DNA from: Methylomonas aurea
GTDB taxonomy: Bacteria > Pseudomonadota > Gammaproteobacteria > Methylococcales > Methylomonadaceae
DNA length: 64,000 nt
Assembly: GCF_024505045.1 (NCBI RefSeq)
Contig: NZ_JANIBM010000001.1
Coordinates: 124,001-188,000, forward strand
Direction of reading: 5' to 3'
The notes beneath the pieces were generated by a model. It had not been told where the DNA came from and made no database searches. It saw only the letters and a list, made by a program, of their open reading frames with translations. Positions 55,902-64,000 of the stretch are shown here, in pieces (the first letter of the stretch is position 1; each line of letters begins with the position of its first letter). The translations under genes and the position numbers were made by a program.

Positions 55902-56014
55902 AGGGCCACGGTTCGGCAGCGATGCGGCAATTGGCCGCAGGCCGCGCGTCTGGTTAATTGATTGCATTTATCGGACAATTTTTGCAATTCTCTTAAATTT
56001 CGCCTCGCAGTTGC

Positions 56015-56791
56015 GTGCTATTTCCCAAAGCTGGCCAACATGGATTTGTAAGTGCTCGACATCGGCCGGAGCGGTTCGCCATCGGTCCGGTGGGTGCGTC
56101 AGGCATTGCACATCGAAAGGAACGCTGGTCCAACCTTTCGGTTTTGACTACGATTTCGGCGGCCGTTGCCGCGCTGCATTTGTTCGGGGTCCGCTGTTTG
56201 TTTTGCCCCGATATCACGCAGGCCGCCGCACAACCTTTGCCCATCCAAGTTTCCACCATCACAATCCGGACCACGCAGACCGTGCCGGCCCGGCCCACGC
56301 CGCCGGAAGCGGCAAAACCGGCGCAGAAAAAACCGCAACCCAAGCCCAAACTGAAGCGCGTTATCCCCCAGGCGCCGGCATCCGATTTCTCGGTATTGGA
56401 CCAGGTTCTCGATCAAGCCCCGAAACCAGAAATTCGGACCAACCGGCCCGAGATTGCCCAGGATGTGGTGGCTGGCGGCGAAAAACCGGCGTTTACCGAG
56501 GCCTACCTGAGTGCGGAGTACCAGCACAACCCGAAGCCGGACTATCCGAGCATTGCCCGTAGCCGGGGCTGGCAGGGTAAGGTCTTGCTGCGGGTGCAAG
56601 TGGACGCCGAAGGCCGCGCCGAAACCGTGGCGCTCGAGCAAAGCTGCGGCCACGACATGCTCGACGAGTCGGCGCTGGAGGCCGTCAAACAATGGCGCTT
56701 CGTGCCGGCCAAGCGCGACGATGTCGCCGTCGCCAGCTCGGTATTGGTGCCGATCATATTTTCGTTACAAGACGAGCAGCCGATTTCCTAG
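56015..56791 (+). CDS. TonB-type energy transducer
   Basis: About 258 residues as drawn. One membrane helix (about 42-60), a Pro/Lys linker (KPAQKKPQPKPKLKR), then the C-terminal TonB domain with YPSIARSRGWQGKVLLRVQV and ESALEAVKQWRFVPA. It would couple ExbBD to receptors such as BtuB; exbB and exbD are not in the window. The start is uncertain: the first in-frame codon here is a GTG at 56015, and a later GTG at 56090 leaves a shorter cytoplasmic end. Confidence 0.87.
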   Translation: MLFPKAGQHGFVSARHRPERFAIGPVGASGIAHRKERWSNLSVLTTISAAVAALHLFGVRCLFCPDITQAAAQPLPIQVSTITIRTTQTVPARPTPPEAAKPAQKKPQPKPKLKRVIPQAPASDFSVLDQVLDQAPKPEIRTNRPEIAQDVVAGGEKPAFTEAYLSAEYQHNPKPDYPSIARSRGWQGKVLLRVQVDAEGRAETVALEQSCGHDMLDESALEAVKQWRFVPAKRDDVAVASSVLVPIIFSLQDEQPIS

Positions 56792-56997
56792 GCACCGTTT
56801 CATTCCACGCCAAATCCCCCTTGTTGCCAGTCGGACCGTTTTCGCGGCCGCGGCGCAAGCGCGTGTGACAAAAAAAATATAATTCATATTTATGTTAAGA
56901 TCGCCACTCTGCCGGATGGGCGGGAGACAGCGCGGATCGCCGATTCGCGCCCGTTATTTGATTTCGGATTGGCTGGCGATGGCCGGTTGGGGGCGTT

Positions 56998-57435
56998 GTG
57001 AATATAGTGAAATTGGGATTCGGACTGGTGTTATTGGCGTTGCTAACGGCCGGCTGCGGTGCGCCGGACCAAATCAACGCCAGGAATTTGCAATCCGCCC
57101 ATAAATCGATGAACCGCATCAAACAGCACTTGCCGTCGGACAGCCAGTTACCGTTCGAAGTGGCCTACTGGTTGGTGCGGGAGCAGATCAAGAACGAAGC
57201 CGACTTTCTGAAAACGATAGACGGCAAGACCCCGTCGCAGTTGATCGAACTGGGGCAGGCCGCGTTCGGCGCGCGCAAATCCGCCGGCGACCCGAAATAT
57301 GCGAGTTATCAAAATTGGGAGCAACTGCTTACCGAATCCGGCAAACAGCGCGCCGAGCTTGGCGATACCGAACAGGCCGATCCGCGCGACAAGAAGGGCT
57401 ATCCGCGAGTCGACTACAAAATGCACGCGATGTAA
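56998..57435 (+). CDS. small lipoprotein upstream of a two-component pair
   Basis: 145 residues. GTG start, lipobox LTAGC, then a charged helical body (AHKSMNRIKQHLPSDSQ, LVREQIKNEADFLKTIDG) and a polar end. Unknown function. Lies 13 bases before the response regulator, so probably part of its operon and perhaps a stimulus-related envelope protein. Confidence 0.7.
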   Translation: MNIVKLGFGLVLLALLTAGCGAPDQINARNLQSAHKSMNRIKQHLPSDSQLPFEVAYWLVREQIKNEADFLKTIDGKTPSQLIELGQAAFGARKSAGDPKYASYQNWEQLLTESGKQRAELGDTEQADPRDKKGYPRVDYKMHAM

Positions 57436-57448
57436 TCGGTCCGCTGAT

Positions 57449-58114
57449 ATGCGCGTGTTATTGATCGAGGACGACCCCGCCTTCTCCGTGCCACTGGCCG
57501 CCGATTTGCGCGGCGCCGGCTACATCGTCGATACCGCCGCCGACGGCGAGCAAGGCGAGTTCCTCGGCGCCGTCGAACAATACGATGCTGCGATCCTGGA
57601 CCTTGGTTTGCCCAAACTCGCCGGCCTGGACGTGCTGAAATGCTGGCGCGACGCCGGTAACGCCATGCCGGTGATTGTGTTGACGGCCCGCGATGCTTGG
57701 CACGAAAAAGTCGACGGCTTTAAAACCGGCGCCGACGATTACGTTTGCAAGCCGTTCCATACTCAAGAATTGCTGGCTCGCTTGCAGGCGGTTTTGAAGC
57801 GGGTACACCATTTGAACCAGACTAAATTAAACGTATTCGGAGTGGAACTCGACGAAGACGAACAAACGGCGACAGTCGCCGGCGGCGAGGCCCAGCCGCT
57901 GACCGCAATCGAATTCAGACTGTTGCGCTACTTCATGCTCAATGCCGGTAAGGTATTGAGCAAGGCGCAACTGGGCGAACACGTCTACAGCGAGTCGGCC
58001 GAGCCCGACAGCAACGTGCTGGAAGTCTACGTCAAGCGTTTGCGCAAGATCGTCGGCAACGATTTGATCCATACCCGGCGCGGCCAGGGCTATCTGTTCG
58101 GCGTTAAACCATGA
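57449..58114 (+). CDS. OmpR-family response regulator (PhoP-like)
   Basis: 221 residues: acidic pocket EDD, phospho-acceptor Asp51 (AILDLGLP), Lys in VCKPFH, and a winged-helix domain ending in HTRRGQGYLFG. The stop overlaps the kinase start. Confidence 0.93.
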   Translation: MRVLLIEDDPAFSVPLAADLRGAGYIVDTAADGEQGEFLGAVEQYDAAILDLGLPKLAGLDVLKCWRDAGNAMPVIVLTARDAWHEKVDGFKTGADDYVCKPFHTQELLARLQAVLKRVHHLNQTKLNVFGVELDEDEQTATVAGGEAQPLTAIEFRLLRYFMLNAGKVLSKAQLGEHVYSESAEPDSNVLEVYVKRLRKIVGNDLIHTRRGQGYLFGVKP

Positions 58115-59439
58115 TGTCGTTGCGCCAGCGCCTGGGCCGCGGTCTGATGGCGGTGCTGTGCGCGATTTTCATCCTGCATTGGCTGGCCGCCGACTGGATC
58201 ATCCGCAGCGCCGCCGAAAAACAGATGGCCAACCGCCTGGCCGACGACGGTTACTCGTTGCTGGAGACCCTGGCCTATCGCGACGACGACCAAGTCACCT
58301 TCGACAGCTTCCATATCAGTTCGGTGTACAACCGTCGCCTGTCCGGCCATTACTACCTGGTTAAGGTCGACGCCCAGGCTTATCCTTCGCCGTCCTTGCT
58401 GGATTTTCCGCTGGCCGTCACAGCCGTCGGGCCCGAGCAATCGATGCTGTACCATGCGGCCGGCCCCAACCACACCCCGTTGCTGGTGCTGAGCCTGGGC
58501 GCGGTGAAATTCGGGCACAGAATCAGCATCAGCATTGCCGAAGACCTGTCGGCGGTGGATCACGACATCACGGCTATCCGGGTGGCTTACTTTGGCCTGA
58601 CCTTGCTGATTTTGCTCAGCGCGATCGGCTTGTTGCGCTGGGACATCCGCCGCGCGCTGCGACCCTTGTACGCGGTGGGCGGCGAACTGGAGCAGGTCGC
58701 CAACGGCGGCCGGCAAAAAATCGACGCGGAGGTGCCGGACGAAGTCAAACCGCTGGTCATGGAAATCAACCACCTGCTGGCGGTCGTGGTACGGCGTCTG
58801 CAACAGTCGCGCACGGCGATGGGCAATCTGGCGCACGCGCTGAAATCGCCGATGGCGTTGCTGCTGCGGATAACTGAAGATCCGCTGTTCGATAGCCGCC
58901 CGGACTTGAGGCTGCAAGTCAGCGCTCAGGCCGAAACCATCCAGCGCTATATCGAGCGCGAACTGAAACGGGCTCGGATTGCAGGCGACCAACAGGCCGC
59001 GCCGGCCTGCAACCCGCATCGGGAAATAATCGCCCTGAAAAAAACCCTGCGGGCGATTTACGCCGACAAGCCGCTGGACATTCAAGTGACCGCGCCCAAT
59101 CAAGCGCTGCATTTCGACCGGGAAGACTTGATGGAAATCCTTGGCAACCTGTTGGATAACGCCTGCAAATGGGCAAGACAGAGGATCGACGTGGAGCTGG
59201 AGCTGGCCGAGCAGTTGCTGATCCGCGTCGCCGACGACGGCCCCGGTTGTGCAGTCCAAGGCCTGGAGCATTTGACCCGACGCGGCCGGCGTCTGGACGA
59301 ATCGGTGCAGGGCCACGGCTTGGGACTCGGCATCGTGGCGGACATCGTTACCACTTACCATGGCAGGATGGAATTCGGTCGCAGTAAAGCGTTGGGCGGT
59401 TTCTTGGCGACGGTGAGTTTGCCGTTGCATTGCCATTGA
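58111..59439 (+). CDS. sensor histidine kinase (PhoQ-like)
   Basis: 442 residues. Two membrane helices (about 12-30 and 160-180) enclosing a periplasmic domain, a HAMP linker, and the PhoQ-type acceptor box NLAHALKSPMALLLR. N-box LLDNACKWARQ, G1 ADDGPGCAV and G2 GHGLGLGIVADI follow. The acidic membrane-facing patch of true PhoQ was not identified, so the signal is open. Confidence 0.92.
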   Translation: MMSLRQRLGRGLMAVLCAIFILHWLAADWIIRSAAEKQMANRLADDGYSLLETLAYRDDDQVTFDSFHISSVYNRRLSGHYYLVKVDAQAYPSPSLLDFPLAVTAVGPEQSMLYHAAGPNHTPLLVLSLGAVKFGHRISISIAEDLSAVDHDITAIRVAYFGLTLLILLSAIGLLRWDIRRALRPLYAVGGELEQVANGGRQKIDAEVPDEVKPLVMEINHLLAVVVRRLQQSRTAMGNLAHALKSPMALLLRITEDPLFDSRPDLRLQVSAQAETIQRYIERELKRARIAGDQQAAPACNPHREIIALKKTLRAIYADKPLDIQVTAPNQALHFDREDLMEILGNLLDNACKWARQRIDVELELAEQLLIRVADDGPGCAVQGLEHLTRRGRRLDESVQGHGLGLGIVADIVTTYHGRMEFGRSKALGGFLATVSLPLHCH

Positions 59440-59737
59440 CCCGGCCCTTAAATACCGTTCTCCGCCCACAAGGTACTGAGCCATTCGAAGTGCTTCCCAC
59501 ATCGGGCTTCGACAGGCTTGTATGGTAAGACTCGAGAGAAGCGGGGAGACTTTGGGTGGCAGGATGGAGGGACGTCGACAGGTATCGGCCAAGACAGACC
59601 TCGCTGAGAATTCATCCCATCGCGTCTTCCGGAGACAATGAAAAATCTAACGGTTAAACCGCCGATTGCGCACAAGCTAACTCGGCAGACGCGCCGCCCC
59701 GACGCTCTCAACCCCAACGCTCTCATTCTCAATAGTC

Positions 59738-60125
59738 AGGGGTTTATCACAAGCGAATTGTTGATTGGCATTGATGTTTCGAAGGACGAGTTAGCAATCG
59801 ATTCGGAACAGGGATTATTTACACTTGCCAATACACTGGCGGCCATTGATGCCTGGCTGAAGCATGTCGATCAACAATTGGATGACCTATTGGAATTGCA
59901 GCTCCCCCCTGAAAACTCAATCCCGACGTCTTGAAAGTATTCCGGGTATAGGCCGGCAGACCTCAATACAGCTTGCGGTCCTGTTTGACCGAATCCCGCT
60001 ATAGCTGCGGTGGCAGCCGACCGCCAATGCCGATGCTACGGGCAACAGCGGCAAATGCGTACCGATACGCACGCTGATGGTTAAAATTGCGGGCAATCCA
60101 GCTAAATCAAGGCGTTACTTTTGCT
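59738..60125 (+). pseudogene. IS110-family transposase remnant
   Basis: Broken transposase. The 5' part encodes LLIGIDVSKDELAIDSEQG, the start of the DEDD domain of IS110 enzymes, then ALAAIDAWLKH. After a C6 run at 59904-59909 the matching sequence continues in another frame: LKTQSRRLESIPGIGRQTS, the start of the C-terminal Transposase_20 domain. An in-frame stop follows, then a degraded NSGKCVPIRTLMVKIAGNP. About half the middle of the protein is missing. The 200 bases before it (59440-59640) include the dispersed-type sequence GGGCTTCGACAGGCT and no gene. Confidence 0.75.
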
Positions 60126-60186
60126 AGCGACACTATTTCAGGCTTATTATCACTTACAAACCACCTGGGATTTTAGATAGCGCTAC

Positions 60187-61401
60187 ATGACCGATTCCGC
60201 AATCACCGAACAAGACATATTGGCCGGGCTGGATGCCGGCGAATTCGTTTACTACTACCAACCTAAAGTCTCGCTGATAACCGGCAAAGTGATCGGCGCC
60301 GAAGCGCTGATCCGCTGGCAGCGGCAGGACGGCCAAACCATTCTGCCCAACGCTTTCATCCCGCTCGCCGAGCAGACCGGCCTGATCAAACAGATCACTT
60401 ACCGGATGTTCGGCAAACTGGCGCGGGATTTACTGATATTCAGCGACATCGACAGCCGCTTGGTGACTTCGGTCAACGCTTCCGCCCAGGATTTCGCCGA
60501 CAGCCGGTTTTGCACCATGGTGCTGGAAACCTTGGAGCAATTGTGTATTCCGACCAAGAACCTGCAAATCGAAATCACCGAAACCACGGTATTGAACGCA
60601 GACCCATCGGTCAGAAAAAACATACAAACCCTGTGCGATGCCGGCGTCGGCCTGGCGATGGACGATTACGGCACCGGTTATTCGACGCTGGAAACCTTGA
60701 GCCAGTGGCCGTTCACCACGATCAAACTGGACCGCAGTATCGTCAGCCGGATGCTGGACAATCCCAAGAACCAGACCATCGCCGAATCGTCGATCCGCAT
60801 GGCGCACGAACTCGATATCGGCATCGTCGCCGAAGGTGTCGAATCCGATCTGCAATACCAAATGTTGCTGGAATCCGGCTGCACCAAAGTGCAAGGCTAC
60901 TGGTTGAGCCGGCCGCTGCCGTTGAGCGATTTCCTTTACTTCGTGCAGCAGGACATCCGCTGGTCCGGCCTGCCGATCGGGCTGATTCACATGGCCATCG
61001 TCGACCACATCCAGTGGCGGAAGAAACTGGTCAGCGACGTGGTTCGCATCGCCACCAACCCAGGCCAGACCGGCGAGCGCAACCATTACCAGCTGCCGTT
61101 GGACTACAGGAGTTGCCGACTGGGCAAATGGTATTACGGCGCCGGCCGCCAATTCGTCGGATGTGCCGATTTCGATGCGATAGAACTGCCGCACCAAAAA
61201 TTCCACAGCCTGGGCAGCGAACTAATAAACACGGTCAACGCCGGCGGCAATATCGCCGACCTGACGCCGATTCTGACCGAGTTTTCCGACTTGTCGGCAG
61301 TCATTCTGGATTGCCTGCAGCGCCTGGAGCATAAAGGCTTGATGGACATGCACCTGGCTCACCGCAGTTGGGAAGGGCACCACCTGTTTCCGACGGCGTA
61401 G
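60187..61401 (+). CDS. c-di-GMP phosphodiesterase (EAL) with C-terminal CZB zinc-binding domain
   Basis: 404 residues, no membrane segment. EAL domain at about 8-255 with intact motifs: E39 in AEALIRW, NASAQ, E131ITET, D159-D160 in DDYGTG, K180 in IKLDRS and EGVES, so hydrolysis of c-di-GMP is expected. The C-terminal part has the signature of the chemoreceptor zinc-binding domain: His274 in DHIQWRKKL, Cys310 in SCRLGKWYYG, and His336/His340 in PHQKFH. C-H and H-H spacings (26 and 4) equal those of known CZB domains within one residue. Zinc would act as an input controlling c-di-GMP breakdown. Confidence 0.87.
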   Translation: MTDSAITEQDILAGLDAGEFVYYYQPKVSLITGKVIGAEALIRWQRQDGQTILPNAFIPLAEQTGLIKQITYRMFGKLARDLLIFSDIDSRLVTSVNASAQDFADSRFCTMVLETLEQLCIPTKNLQIEITETTVLNADPSVRKNIQTLCDAGVGLAMDDYGTGYSTLETLSQWPFTTIKLDRSIVSRMLDNPKNQTIAESSIRMAHELDIGIVAEGVESDLQYQMLLESGCTKVQGYWLSRPLPLSDFLYFVQQDIRWSGLPIGLIHMAIVDHIQWRKKLVSDVVRIATNPGQTGERNHYQLPLDYRSCRLGKWYYGAGRQFVGCADFDAIELPHQKFHSLGSELINTVNAGGNIADLTPILTEFSDLSAVILDCLQRLEHKGLMDMHLAHRSWEGHHLFPTA

Positions 61402-61435
61402 GCGCCCTTCAACTCCTTGGCAAACCGGCCGCCGC

Positions 61436-62017
61436 TCATCGGTAGGCAAACTCGCCCCGATAGCGGTAACTGACGCCCCACCATGGATGGCGGATTTCGA
61501 AATCCAGATAAAACCGGTCAGTAGCCAGCGCGTGCTCCCTGATCGTCGCCGAACCTAACAACAACCAATCCGGGATCGGCACGACCCAGTTACCGCATTG
61601 CCAGAAGTGGCCCAGGCTGCGGTAAAACAAATCGCCGTTCTCGACCGTAACCCGCAAGCGCAGGCCGAAACCGAAGCCGATGTGTTCGGCCAATTCGTTT
61701 TCGGCGACATAAACCATCCGCGAATTGAAGCAATCGCTGCGGCCGTCCGGATAATCCAGTCTGCGCCGCCACGCCAACCCGGCGGCATCGGCGGTTTTGT
61801 CAACTTCGGCATGCGCCGCCGGCGCCCGCCACAACAATAAGCCGCCGAACAAATGGATCAGCCAGATCAACGGATATAAATAAGCCGGATAGTCGATCTG
61901 CATCGTGCCGACCAAACGGCTTTGCTCGCCGTCGCCGATCCGATAATGGCGTTGAATCGCTTTCGGCAATTGTTGCCAATCGTTAGCCAATACTTGTTGC
62001 ATCAGTGGTTTAGACAT
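61436..62017 (-). CDS. DUF4166 protein
   Basis: 193 residues. LPKAIQRHYRIGDGEQSRLVGTMQI and the C-terminal RDLDFEIRHPWWG-like end (FYLDFEIRHPWWGVSYRYRGEFAY) are landmarks of DUF4166, which often accompanies NAD-dependent epimerases. One hydrophobic stretch at about 44-63. Function unknown. Three bases downstream of the DUF2269 gene in the same operon. Confidence 0.82.
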   Translation of the reverse strand: MSKPLMQQVLANDWQQLPKAIQRHYRIGDGEQSRLVGTMQIDYPAYLYPLIWLIHLFGGLLLWRAPAAHAEVDKTADAAGLAWRRRLDYPDGRSDCFNSRMVYVAENELAEHIGFGFGLRLRVTVENGDLFYRSLGHFWQCGNWVVPIPDWLLLGSATIREHALATDRFYLDFEIRHPWWGVSYRYRGEFAYR

Positions 62018-62020
62018 GGT

Positions 62021-62494
62021 TCAGCTCCACAGCGAATTGTGAAATACCATCAGTGTGGTGATGCCGATCATGCCGAAAAACGCCGGCACCCCCAGCCATA
62101 ACCAGATTTTGCCGTAATAGTGGTAAATCGACGGCAACGGTCGGCCTTGGGCCAGCGAATCGGCGGCGATATCGCGCATCCGGATTTGCAACACCACGAC
62201 CGGCAGCCAGCACAAGCCGGTGAGCAAATACAGCAACACTGTCCACCACAACCAGCCGTCGCCGAACGAGGCCGATAACTGCTCGGCCAGCAACACGCCG
62301 GTCAGCGGCTGAATGATTACAGTCGGGGTGGTAAACCACCAATCGGCCAGCACCACGTGCTTGCTGGTAGCGGCAATCGCCGCATGATCTCCGGTTTTGT
62401 CGGCCATTACTTTGTAGAACACCGTGCCGGAACCCAGACCGAACAACACGATTGCGCTCAAGATATGAATCAATTTCAAGGTCAAATAAGTCAT
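62021..62494 (-). CDS. DUF2269 membrane protein
   Basis: 157 residues with four membrane helices. Opening LTLKLIHILSAIVLFGLGSG and DWWFTTPTVIIQPLTGV are typical of DUF2269. A GGAG element lies ahead of the ATG at 62494, which overlaps the stop of the epimerase gene. Function unknown. Confidence 0.87.
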   Translation of the reverse strand: MTYLTLKLIHILSAIVLFGLGSGTVFYKVMADKTGDHAAIAATSKHVVLADWWFTTPTVIIQPLTGVLLAEQLSASFGDGWLWWTVLLYLLTGLCWLPVVVLQIRMRDIAADSLAQGRPLPSIYHYYGKIWLWLGVPAFFGMIGITTLMVFHNSLWS

Positions 62495-63777
62495 GGCCGC
62501 TCTCCTTCCACTATCCGGTAAACCAGCAAACACAACAAAAAAGGCAGATTTTTCAATAACGGCCCGAACGGGTGAAACACGAACTCCGGTAGCCGGCAGG
62601 CCACCACCAGGCTATATCCCAGCACGATATAAAACTGGCACAGCAGCAGTGCGGGTAAGCGTATCCGCGCCAGGGTCGCCAGACCCATTGCGATGTCCAG
62701 CGCCGCCAACCCGTAAAGCGTCAGCGGCGCGGCGATGCCGTTGATGCCGGTCGCCGCCAGCAAGGCGTAGCTGGCCTGGTGCGGATAGAAAAACAGCGAG
62801 GTGATGCCGCTCCACAGCCAGACCAAGGCGATGCTCCAGCCCAGCAATGGCCGCAGGAAATACAGATGGGCGTGCCAGCGCTCCGCCTGAGACGCATCGT
62901 CGGCGAACATCCGCTTTGCACTCCGCGGCGGCCGGCCCAATAGCTCGATCAGCGGCGCCGGATCGGCAGCGCTACCGCGTCGCAACATCGCCAGATTGTC
63001 CCGGCTCAGTATCGGTTCGGCCAATGCGCGGCCACAGCCGGCGACAATCGCCGCGTAGCGTTGTGGCAGGCGCCATGCGCTGGCTCGGGATTTCCCCAGA
63101 CGCAGTCTGAGGCCTTGCAGCCAATCGGCATAACTGATGGGCTCCGGGCCGACCAACGCGATCGTTCGCCGCCCGGCGCAGCCCGGTTGCAGGCAGCGGC
63201 ATACCGCGGCGGCGACATCGTCGACGTGTATCGGTTGCAACATCTGCTTACCGCCTTCCGGTAATAGATGCACCGGTAGGGCCGCCAAGGCCTGGAATAA
63301 GGCATGGCTGCGGCCGCCAGGTCCGTAAACCAGCGACGGTTGCAACACGAACCAATCCAAGGACAGTTCGCGCAATGCATCGTCAGCGGCTTTCTTGCTC
63401 ACGTGGTACGCCGAGGCGGCCTGATCGTCGGCACCTAACGCCGAGAGTTGCACGATCTTGCGAACGCCGGCCATGGCGCCGGCCCGAAACAGTGCAATGG
63501 GACTTTGGCTATGCAATTGCTGAAAACTTTGCCGCGGACCGGGGGCGATGATGCCGACACAATTGACGATCGCATCGATACCTTGCAAATGCGGTAACCA
63601 GTTTTCGATTTGGTCAGCCTCGGCAAAATCCAGCGCCAGCGGCGTCAGCAGCGGACTTTCAAGCCGCAAACACTGCGGCCGCCGGCTGCACGCCGTGACG
63701 CGGTGCCCCTGCTCCAATAACGCCAGCGCAATCGCACGGCCGATAAAGCCGGTCGCGCCGGTTAACAGGATGTTCAT
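62491..63777 (-). CDS. NAD-dependent epimerase fused to a DoxX-like membrane domain
   Basis: 428 residues. N-terminal Rossmann domain (1-295) with LLTGATGFIGRAIALALLEQG, IVNCVGIIAPG and the Tyr-Lys pair in AYHVSKKAADD; then a C-terminal four-helix DoxX-like region (about 310-425). GGAGG precedes the ATG at 63777; longer in-frame starts are not needed. It heads the operon with DUF2269 and DUF4166, a recurrent set in bacteria. The substrate is unknown; the membrane tail suggests a lipid or quinone-like partner (inference). Confidence 0.9.
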   Translation of the reverse strand: MNILLTGATGFIGRAIALALLEQGHRVTACSRRPQCLRLESPLLTPLALDFAEADQIENWLPHLQGIDAIVNCVGIIAPGPRQSFQQLHSQSPIALFRAGAMAGVRKIVQLSALGADDQAASAYHVSKKAADDALRELSLDWFVLQPSLVYGPGGRSHALFQALAALPVHLLPEGGKQMLQPIHVDDVAAAVCRCLQPGCAGRRTIALVGPEPISYADWLQGLRLRLGKSRASAWRLPQRYAAIVAGCGRALAEPILSRDNLAMLRRGSAADPAPLIELLGRPPRSAKRMFADDASQAERWHAHLYFLRPLLGWSIALVWLWSGITSLFFYPHQASYALLAATGINGIAAPLTLYGLAALDIAMGLATLARIRLPALLLCQFYIVLGYSLVVACRLPEFVFHPFGPLLKNLPFLLCLLVYRIVEGERP

Positions 63778-63888
63778 AACCGCCTCCCGCGCATCGGTTC
63801 CGAAATTGGCGGACAGGTCCGCCGCACGCGAGGTAAACACAAATTCGTCAGTGGAAAATTCATGGCTTTGCTCCAAAAGTTAAAGGCG

Positions 63889-63908
63889 GGCTCAGCTTAA
63901 GCCGAGCC
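63889..63908. promoter_or_regulatory. 20-base near-perfect palindrome upstream of the epimerase operon
   Basis: GGCTcaGCTTAAGCcgAGCC, about 110 bases before the epimerase start. Size and symmetry fit an operator, but no regulator is adjacent. The sequence beyond it to the window end is AT-rich and could hold the promoter. Confidence 0.35.
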
Positions 63909-64000
63909 AAAGGCCGTAACTTCCGGAGTGATAGGACTGGAATAAAAAATTCCGCGTTAAAATTAAACCTATCAATTACAACAGGTTATCATTTTACAAA

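Noticed and set aside
54738-55967. Long minus-strand frame opposite the HupE-like gene
   Set aside because: Antisense shadow with Gln/Arg-rich low-information sequence; the plus-strand gene has clear family motifs.
58090-59592. 500-codon open frame on the minus strand opposite the PhoQ-like kinase
   Set aside because: Shadow frame caused by GC-rich codon use; the plus strand encodes a complete histidine kinase and the antisense product has no recognisable motif.

Overview
The window looks like a chromosomal segment of a GC-rich gammaproteobacterium. The gene set and several habits point to a type I methanotroph of the Methylococcales, close to Methylomonas. These habits are a thiS-thiG fusion, PEP-CTERM-like proteins ending in a VPLP variant, an RMD1/DUF155 protein, FabV, and paired M16 peptidases followed by rsmD-coaD-ferredoxin. 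No methane monooxygenase or other diagnostic gene lies inside, so the taxonomy is inference. No rRNA, tRNA or CRISPR array was seen.

Layout. 1-4.4 kb: 3' part of an RND efflux pump, a chemoreceptor without a periplasmic sensor domain, and a partner protein with a NIT-like motif. 4.5-11.2 kb: an orphan cytochrome P450, an AI-2E family exporter, moaB-DUF423-psiE and pepN. 11.3-14.5 kb: hisB-hisH-hisA-hisF-hisI. 14.7-25.3 kb: RRM-like protein, DCC protein, a fused 5-oxoprolinase, an unknown protein with four DSVLxRH motifs, an L,D-transpeptidase facing a Tat-exported YcbK-like protein, and a kinase-phosphatase pair. 25.3-30.1 kb: trpC and trpD, separated by an accessory island. The island holds inverted and direct repeats, a MITE-like element, a visibly AT-rich pair of genes (an EEP-fold nuclease/phosphatase plus an unknown protein) and a HigBA-type toxin-antitoxin module with its own operator palindrome. 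30-40 kb: housekeeping genes (fabV, flavoprotein, ybiB, ctaB, two M16 peptidases, rsmD, coaD, ferredoxin, GNAT).

40.1-45.0 kb is a cobalamin uptake and salvage locus. A promoter and cobalamin riboswitch precede btuB, then a BtuM-like inner-membrane protein with the expected cysteine, cbiB and cobC. 45-50.2 kb: PEP-CTERM protein, RMD1, DAHP synthase, the ThiS-ThiG fusion, HicAB, a Bfd-like ferredoxin and a HEAT-like small protein. 50.3-56 kb: a QseBC-like two-component system followed by a tight four-gene operon (sialidase-fold lipoprotein with a Cys cluster, CopC, membrane lipoprotein, HupE/UreJ-like protein), perhaps concerned with copper. 56-59.4 kb: TonB, a lipoprotein and a PhoPQ-like pair. 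59.7-60.1 kb: IS110 transposase remnant. 60.2-63.8 kb: an EAL protein with a C-terminal CZB zinc-sensing domain, then a DUF4166-DUF2269-epimerase/DoxX operon on the minus strand.

The best candidates for something new are the trpD/trpC island with its EEP two-gene unit and nested repeats, the DSVLxRH repeat protein, the copper-associated lipoprotein operon, and the EAL-CZB protein. Functions proposed for these are inference from motifs and neighbours.
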